Made by a program: the position numbers and the translations under genes
Part shown: positions 53,716 to 64,000 of the stretch, in pieces
Layout: every line of letters begins with the position of its first letter
How positions within the stretch are numbered: position 1 is the first letter of the stretch
Notes under the pieces: model-generated
What the model was told of the DNA's origin: nothing
What the model saw: the letters and a program-made list of their open reading frames with translations, nothing else
Database searches by the model: none
Source of the DNA: Kryptolebias marmoratus
Taxonomy: Eukaryota; Chordata; Actinopteri; Cyprinodontiformes; Rivulidae
DNA length: 64,000 bases
Direction of reading: 5' to 3'
NCBI RefSeq assembly: GCF_001649575.2
Contig: NC_051432.1
Span: forward strand, 23,013,415-23,077,414

Positions 53716-54800
53716 ACGCCGTTGTTTCGTACACAGAAAACATGTGAGTACTCGTTAACTCAATCAATTAACTTTACAAAAAGGCTTTTGATAAACATTT
53801 TGTGACTTACACGGAATATTATGGAACTGAGGGGTTTCTCTCAGATGCCAGAAAACTAAGTCTGGTTAACCGTTCTTTGCCAGCCTTTATAATGTAAGCA
53901 TATTTTTTGAATCGCACATTAATGAAGAACGCTCATTTAAAAAAGAATCTTTGACACAACATTGAGCTATTTAATCTAAAAGCAAAAATAAATGACAGGA
54001 AGATGTTTGAAAGTTGAGAGATCAGACAGTTTCGGCAGCTGAGCAACTGCCAGAAATAAACTGAAAAATGGACCTACATTTGTAAATATATTATAAAATA
54101 ACAATATTCATGTTATTTTGTAAGATTAATATTGCTGGTATGAGTACTCAAACAACTACTTGATACCAATAAGAGTTATCTTTTAGTTAATTATCCTGTT
54201 CGGCTGCTGGGTGTATCTAATGATATGATAATTTTTGATAAAATTATTATTTTTTACTCTTAGTTTCTTTTATTCCGGACAATATTTTTGTGTTTTTCTG
54301 TTTATATATTTCAGCCCCACAGGCTGTCGAAACAGACGGTTGCCCATTCTGAGCCTGGTTCAGATGAATGTTTCGTCCAGTTAAATTGAATTTTTCCTTT
54401 CCACTGTCACCTGTGGATGCATGATCAATACGATGGACTGAATCAAAGTGAAGATTTGATGTAGTTCACTAACTTTTTTTAAAGAATTTTATTTTAGAAT
54501 TACTGATACACTGAATATTACTGGATAGACTGAGTAGACTTATTTTTTAATTAGCAGAACCATTTCACCCCTACACAATAATTTGCTATTTACTGCCTTG
54601 TTCCTGATCCTGTGCTTGGACCCAATTACGTCACACATCCGAGTGATGACTGAAAATGCTGAAGATACCCTAGTAGTTTTTTCTCTGATTATTAATTTTA
54701 AATTAGTGTATTTTTTTTAAATGGGAAACTCTGAACACAAGCAGCTTTCATGACTTTCTTCAAGTTCATGTTAGCTTCAAAACACATTTCTTTTCACCTT
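53716..54800. other. Intergenic between pi4k2a and pgam1
   Basis: A+T-rich stretch with no recognised gene. The group MORN4 to ZDHHC16, present here in human from memory, is absent. Confidence 0.45.
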
Positions 54801-54829
54801 TAACAGGATGCAGAGGTGGGTTTGCGGAC

Positions 54830-55134
54830 GTGCCGCCGTGCTCATCCTCCCCCCTCCTTCCCCTCCTCCTGCTCCTGCAACTCGGCTTCTGATTGGTGGA
54901 AACCACCCGGAAGAGAGGCAGATAACGTGTTTCGTCACGCAGAGAACTCCAGAACCCCAGCAGCAGTCCGACTCTCCATCGCCTCAAATTGTGAAAAAAA
55001 AACAACTAAAAAGCTAACTTTTGTATAGTTGTGGCGTGGTCAGAACCAACTGGAGAGCCGTACTTGAGCCGTTTTGGAGGAATCCTCTACATCGGAGTTA
55101 CCGGAAGTACATCGTAGAGGGCATCGGCGTGAGG
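54830..55134 (+). promoter_or_regulatory. pgam1: pgam1 promoter and 5' UTR
   Basis: This stretch is relatively GC-rich, with pyrimidine-rich 'cctcccccctccttcccctc' near 54846. An ATG at 55021 is in frame with the PGAM1 start but would add about 38 residues foreign to the family, so it is treated as 5' UTR. Confidence 0.4.
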
Positions 55135-58302
<3,168 letters not shown>

Positions 58303-59110
58303 ACTTGTCCTTGACCTGGAGGATAAAGTACAGATCAGTTACATGTTGCTTTTTCAATAAGTTTAAAAAGAGAAAAAAAAAAAGGTCATTTAATGTTTGT
58401 GTCATCACAGACTCGCACAACTGTGCACTTTATAGACATAATACCTTTGCTTTTACACAAACATACAATCTAATGTTTGGTTTCATCTGTCACGGTTAAG
58501 TACTGTAAAACACAGAAACATGCATTTCATTATTAGACTATAGAATGTGGTTTAAGCCTCGACCAAATGGAATTTAGGGACCAGAGAACAGAAACAAATG
58601 TAAACTTCCGATGCAGATCTGTCTTGCATGAATAATTTCCCACGAACGTTCCTGCAGTCAAAGCTCAGTGGGAACAGCATCACCTCATAAGTAACACTGG
58701 CTGTTGTTTTAAAAGGGCAAATTTTTATGTGTTCTGTACTGATGAACTTTGTTTGCTGTGGTGCTGAGAAAAAAACAAAAAATGTTGAAAAATGAAGTTT
58801 TTTACTTGTCTCTGGTGCTTTCTTTTAACACAGTCATCTTGTCCTTTGCCTGAATGTTGCCTCTTATGAAAAAGATTTTACATGCAGTCAATCTTATTTA
58901 GTTGTCATTATTGATTGGTAACACTAACCGCTTGAAAATACTTTATTTGTGCTTTTTTGTGTTTATTTTTTTTATATCTGTGAGGCTTATCATTTTTATA
59001 TGAATCAGATGTTAAACCCAAATTCTAAGATGGCCAAGTCTGTATAAAAAAACAAATAACGATTTGCAAATTATTCATATCTACTGTTTAGCTAAGAAAT
59101 TAAATAAAAC
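58303..59110 (+). other. pgam1: pgam1 3' UTR (probable)
   Basis: A+T-rich sequence after the stop with an AATAAA at 59103-59108. Extent inferred. Confidence 0.4.
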
Positions 59111-59329
59111 GTTTATTTTCTCATTTTAAATTGACAGTGACAGATTTCAAACCAGTTGGGACTGTATTATGCTGGTCCCAGTTGAATTTCTTTAGATACT
59201 TGTATGCAAATTCATAAAGCAAAAAAATATTCCAACATAAAGATATCCAATGTTCTGCGATGAGACCTTTTAAAAACTAATCTCATTTGGGATGGAGAAC
59301 CAACATGGTCTCACAGGAGGTTGTAAAAT

Positions 59330-59620
59330 AATGAGAAATGGGGTAATTTGGGGGTACATACAAGGTATTACAACCTAATCAGGGGTACTTGCAATATACT
59401 TAATACATACAGGGTACTTATGGTGGTATATATAGGGTATTAACAGGTTATTTCTGGGGTACTTACTGGGTAATTACAGGGTTAAATGCAGGATATTTAC
59501 AGGGGTATATTGCGTACTTATAAGGGTACCTACATGGTAGTTACAAGGTAACTACAACTACAAAGTACTCATGGGGATACTTACAGGTATACATGTGAGT
59601 ATTTACAAAGTAATTATAGG
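59330..59620 (+). repeat. Degenerate tandem repeat, 'ggta-n-ttac' units
   Basis: About fifteen loosely spaced units on the theme tacttacagggta (for example gggtacttgca, gggtacttatg, gggtacttact, gggtaattaca, gggtacctaca) run through this interval with variable spacing. No coding content. Confidence 0.65.
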
Positions 59621-59759
59621 AATCAGGCTGTTCATGAAGTGACTTGTTACTCTGTACTGTGCCCCAGCATGGCTTTATGGAATCTGTTTCAATTTTAGTT
59701 CACTTAATAATAATATATTGTCAGTAGTAGTTGTATTTAAGTTGTAGCGCTCATAGTCC

Positions 59760-59890
59760 TCCGCACATGCGCAGTTCAGTAATGGTTGAAGAACCCGTCC
59801 TTCTTCTTCTTCCGTTCTCCTCAGACTGGCCAATCAGAATCGACTCGAGCCCTTGCCTCAGCCAATGGGAGGTGGGATCTGCTCTCCTCG
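59760..59890 (+). promoter_or_regulatory. exosc1: exosc1 promoter
   Basis: Within 135 bp of the start codon are an NRF1-like cgcacatgcgcag (59762-59774) and two CCAAT boxes (59830-59834 and 59862-59866). No TATA box. Typical of a housekeeping gene. Confidence 0.55.
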
Positions 59891-59895
59891 AAAAC

Positions 59896-62800
59896 ATGTC
59901 GCCCATGAAGTTGTGTGTTCCAGGTGAGTGCTTGTCATTTTGAACTCCCTGAAGTGTGTCTCGGTCGGGTCGAACCTCCGGTCTGGCTTCGTGCCGAACC
60001 CCGCTCGTGTAGGCGCCGCCGCGTTTCCTCGAAAATGTTCTCGAACCGTCTCGAGACGTTGGGTCCAACTGCCGCGCGCGTGGCGGAGCCCGTGGAGTTT
60101 CCAGCCTCCAGTCGCGTTTCGCGTAGCGCTCGCCTGCGTTTATGTTGTCGCTTTGCTTAATTGAGACGCAGCTGAATAAAAGATGGAGAACGTTTTTCAA
60201 CAGATTTACCTTATCGCCCCTGTTCCCACTGCGGGGGCCCGGCCCATCGCCCCGGGCAGGGCTGCACATTCCTGCTCAGAGTCCTGACACACCCAAAGAA
60301 ACCCGTGTGCCAGCAGCAAATCTCAACATGTGGTCTCATTACGTTTTTGCTGCCTGAAAACAAAACTACCCTTTTATTTAAACCTTACCTAGGATTGGCA
60401 TTTTGTCCTGTTGTTTATAAGCAAATGAGAGCAACAAAAACAAGTAACAGTGAGCATTAGGGTGGTTTTATTTGAGTTGGGTAGAGTCTGCTCTTGAGCC
60501 TGTTTCCCATCAAAGTTTTATCTGCTACAAGTACTTTATTGTGTTGTTATCAAACAAACATTCAAGCCCAGATGGTTATAATTTCACACACATTTTATAT
60601 TCTGTGTCGCTTCAACTCAAACTGACCTCTCGTCTCCTTTTCTTTTCTCCTCAGGTGACAAGCTGTGCAGTGAAGAAGACTGTATTCCAGGCACCGGAGT
60701 GTACCTGCGGCACGGCTATATATACTCTGCGCTTGCTGGCTACGTGCTCAAGAAAAATGAGGGCGAGAAGGTGAGGATTGTGAAGCGTGCTGTAGGCAGG
60801 GGAGAGAGGGCGGGGTGGGCATCAGAAGCGGCGAGGCTCCGGCCAACGCCAGAGTACGAGCGTTGTGCAACCCTTGTGAGCTTGATCGAGTCTGTGCAAC
60901 AACAGTGGAGGGACAGGAGTGTTGCACAGATATGTAGAGATGTGTAGAGCTGATCTTTAAATAGTTAAACACAAACGGGAGCTTTGCACGGTTGGGTTTG
61001 TTGCTTATTTTGTTCGACACCCTAACAGTGTTCTGTTTGACTCCTGTCGCTGTTCTTTGGATTCATGATGTGCTGGTACATCCACAAGGATTTATTGTGC
61101 TGTCTATATACCTCACCCCCACATGCACTTTGAGCTCATTTAGCCACAAATCATTACTCTTCCACCTCTGTGCCTCACTGTCAATGCATGTCCTGGACCA
61201 TGCCTGAGTCAGAATTCCGATTCCAATTCCGATGATCATTTTGTGATAATAAATCGGTAGACTGATTTTACAAATTCAAATTATGTTGGATTTGTCTTTA
61301 AAAGATGCATCTAATGGTATCAAAATATGTTGTGTTTGATGAGGGTAATAAAATCGTGTGGCCTTGCTACTTTGAACGCCTGTACTTTTTTGTTTTTGTA
61401 TGCTTTTATTGTTCTTTTGCAGTTTGCCACAGAGTTTTTAATTGTTTATGTAACGCTCTTTGAGTTGCTGAAATGTACTATTCAAATAAAACTCTTCATG
61501 CCTTTTATTTGTGGCTCCACTGCTCTGCCTTTATACTCTGGTTCAATAAACCCACATTTTGACACGTAAGTCAGTGGAGAAAAGAAACAGAACATCCTTA
61601 TCTGAGGGAAGCTTTTAGCTCCTTGTGAAAGGTCTCTTTTACCAAAGTATCATTTTGAATGGGACGTGGCTAAAGCTCTTGCAGAAATGTATTTCCATAT
61701 ATTAGCTCTTGTGCCTGAAAGCTCCAAGTCTTGTGTTTTTCAGAGTTAAACGGAGCGAAGTGTCAGTTTGAGGCTCAGAGTGCCACAGTGACTCATTCTG
61801 CACCTCATGATCACTGTTGCAAATGTCTTCCCACAAACTTTATTTATTCGTTTTGTTGAGCACTCATCATTCTGTCCTCTATCATGTTTTGTGACATTTC
61901 ACAATCATTTGATTCTATTATTTTGTTGTTGTTTAGTTTTTTTTTTCTTGTAAAGCCATGACTGAGACGGTCACAGACAGGGTTTTGTTTTACTTGCACT
62001 ACAGATTGAGGCCCAATGTTCTGCTTTGGGCGCAACTTTTTATCACCTGCTGCTGAACGCAAAGGGCAGTAATATGTCTGTCTGTCGTGTTAGCAAAATA
62101 TCTCATGAACCACTGGAGAGATTTTAATGAAGCACTCAAAAGTAATCACTGTGTGAACATCTACAACTGATTAACAACTGCTACAGTCAAGATGGCTGCC
62201 ACAGCCAACTCATCTTAGAAAATACATAAATGGCTTTAACTTATAATTTCAATTTCACAGATATTTAGCTAAAATTTGTTTTCAGAACAGTTCACATACA
62301 CGTACTCTGAGGGCTCCCCATTGTTCGTCATTGTTGTTTCAAACTTTGGCATAAAAGCAGCCTGATTTACTCTGGAACTGGGTCTCTGGGGTCTCGGAGT
62401 CAGCCCAGTTCATGATGGCCGCCACAGTCAGTCGACCTTAGCCAGCACAAAATGGCTATGACTTGGTCAAATGTACCCATACTGCACTAACATCCCCAAG
62501 CACAAACGGCTCGTGAGAAATCTCGCTTTGTTGCATGAGATCGAGCAAAGCGTCATCTTTAAGGTTTGACCAAAATGTCCATAACTCCATCATTTAACGT
62601 TGAGGTGATTTTTGCACAGGATTGCTCTTAACGTCTGCTGTTCGCAGATTTGTTCTGGGTGTGCATTGACATCTAAATACTGATAATCTCGACCTTTCCT
62701 GTGTGACTTTTGTACATTTTAATGTATTTGTGTATTTTTCTAGCGGCCGGTGATCTCCGTGGTGAGGGAAACAGAAGCACAGCTGCTGCCAGATGTTGGA

Positions 62801-63644
62801 GCCATAGTTACCTGTAAGGTATGTGGGGCTGTAGCTGCTCTAGTCGGATGAAAATAATCGTTCACACGTCTTTAGAAGCTTTATGATTTCTGTCCCACCT
62901 TCTCTTTTCAGTTGACAATAAAAAAGGTTTTTCAGAGTCAAAAAATGTTGAATTTCTTTTTGAATGTCAGGTTAGTGTCCACCATTAAGTTTCAAACATA
63001 AAATACTCATAAGGAGTCAATCAGCATCCAAATAAAATGTGCTGTTGTTCACTTGAAGACAACAATTTTATGATAAATGGTATAAAAGTAGCATGTGCAT
63101 GTTTTGGATCATGTGGGGAAAAATCATTAGGATTCTTTACAAAAATCTGTTAAACCATTTTTATAATTTTTACCCTATTTATTTATTCATTTTTGATAAA
63201 TGCACAACAAATATGTAGGAAAATAAGACAAAGGACAGTCTCAGGTGTTCACGTTAAGCCTCATGTTTGCCTTTTTCATTGATTTGACTTGTTTTCCAAA
63301 AGGTGACTAGCATCAACCCCAGGTTCGCCAAAGTCCAGATCCTTTATGTCGGCTCCACGCCGCTGAAGGACCGCTTCAGAGGGACGATCAGGTAACCCCA
63401 GAGACCCAGTTCCAGAGTAAATCAGGCTGCTTTTATTCTCTTTAAACTCACAGCTCACTTCCTCTGTCTGCAGAAAAGAGGACGTGCGAGCGACCGAGAA
63501 AGATAAGGTGAGCGAGAATTCAGGCTTTCCCTTCAGATCCTTTCTGTTCAGAAGGCACGCTGAGCGGTTCCTGTTCTTCCGTCTTCGTTGCAGGTGGAGA
63601 TTTACAAAAGCTTCAGACCTGGCGACATTGTCTTGGCAAAAGTG
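59896..63644 (+). CDS. exosc1: Exosome complex component CSL4 (EXOSC1), 3' end beyond window
   Basis: Six coding exons are present: 59896-59923, 60655-60770, 62744-62818, 63303-63391, 63474-63507, 63594-63644; phases agree. The reading starts MSPMKLCVPGDKLC, then YLRHGYIYSALAGYVLKK, RPVISVVRETEAQLLPDVGA, VTSINPRFAKVQILYVGS, FRGTIRKEDVRATEKDK and VEIYKSFRPGDIVLAKV. This covers the N-terminal domain and most of the S1 RNA-binding domain. The remaining third (human ISLGDAQSNYLLTT onward, from memory) was not found before 64000 and must lie to the right. EXOSC1 is a cap subunit of the RNA exosome, which degrades and processes RNA in nucleus and cytoplasm. Confidence 0.94.
62070..62590 (-). repeat. 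Dispersed repeat family B, copy 5, inverted
   Basis: The plus strand reads gttagcaaaatatctcatga then accactgg, the reverse complement of the family's terminal block, followed by 'caagatggctgccacagcca'. It lies in exosc1 intron 2. Confidence 0.65.
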
Positions 63645-64000
63645 GTATCCTTTGACGAGCTTTTAGACGCCGATTAATTTGTTTTTTAAAACTATTCATC
63701 TCATTCCTCCTGTTTTCTCTGTGACCTGTGAAATTCCTGAAGCCTGAGTGTGTCAGAGGTATGACAGAAAACTGTCTGAAATGAGTTATTTGTGATTATT
63801 TTTAGTTTTAGGAATGTTTATTAAAAGGGTGTGAGGGATTACAAAGTATGACAGATAACATTTCACAAGCTACCACTAAATCCACGGCAAGTGCTTTAGT
63901 TTGTTCGCTCCTGATTTCTAACATTCCTAAATGTAATAATCTGTACAATCTGTTTTTATTACGCTTGGGGGGGTGAAGTGTGCCGTGTGTTTTGTAACAC

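Noticed and set aside
55021..55134. In-frame upstream ATG for pgam1
   Set aside because: It would add residues absent from this highly conserved 254-aa family.
60771..60947. Read-through open frame after exosc1 exon 2
   Set aside because: A consensus donor follows GEK at 60770, and the next family residues (RPVISVVRE) resume at 62744.

Overview
This is nuclear DNA from a ray-finned fish, most likely a percomorph or atherinomorph teleost. The genes are vertebrate and split by many short GT-AG introns. The intergenic DNA is A+T-rich and holds teleost-type repeats: Tc1 relics, hAT-like elements, non-LTR retrotransposon tails and long microsatellites. No bacterial, organellar or viral genome signal was seen. 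The species call is inference; the gene calls rest on exon-by-exon reading of family-specific residues with matching splice phases.

Layout, left to right: the last two coding exons of loxl4 (+); r3hcc1l (-); crtac1 (+), head-to-head with r3hcc1l; a repeat-rich gap; golga7b (-); a gap; zfyve27/protrudin (-); an unnamed C2H2 zinc-finger gene (-); an alpha-tubulin gene (-); avpi1 (+); pi4k2a (-), convergent with avpi1; pgam1 (+); and the first six coding exons of exosc1 (+), which runs off the right edge. From memory, loxl4-r3hcc1l-crtac1-golga7b-zfyve27-avpi1-pi4k2a-pgam1-exosc1 follow the same order as human 10q24, without SFRP5, MARVELD1 and the MORN4-to-ZDHHC16 group. The zinc-finger and tubulin genes are extra to that order.

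The genes are not an operon or pathway; they share conserved linkage. Protrudin (ER and endosome shaping) and PI4K2A (Golgi and endosomal PI4P synthesis) both act in membrane traffic, and GOLGA7B is a palmitoyltransferase partner. PGAM1 is glycolytic, EXOSC1 belongs to the RNA exosome, R3HCC1L may touch the exon junction complex, and CRTAC1 and LOXL4 are secreted matrix proteins.

The most interesting points are: an alpha-tubulin whose acetylation site Lys40 is replaced by proline; two alternative terminal exons for crtac1, one coding a hydrophobic tail; a 21-nt protrudin microexon beside the FFAT motif; a GC-AG intron in pi4k2a; a crtac1 splice acceptor that seems to lie in a dispersed repeat; and several repeat families with inverted ends, one interrupted by a LINE insertion.
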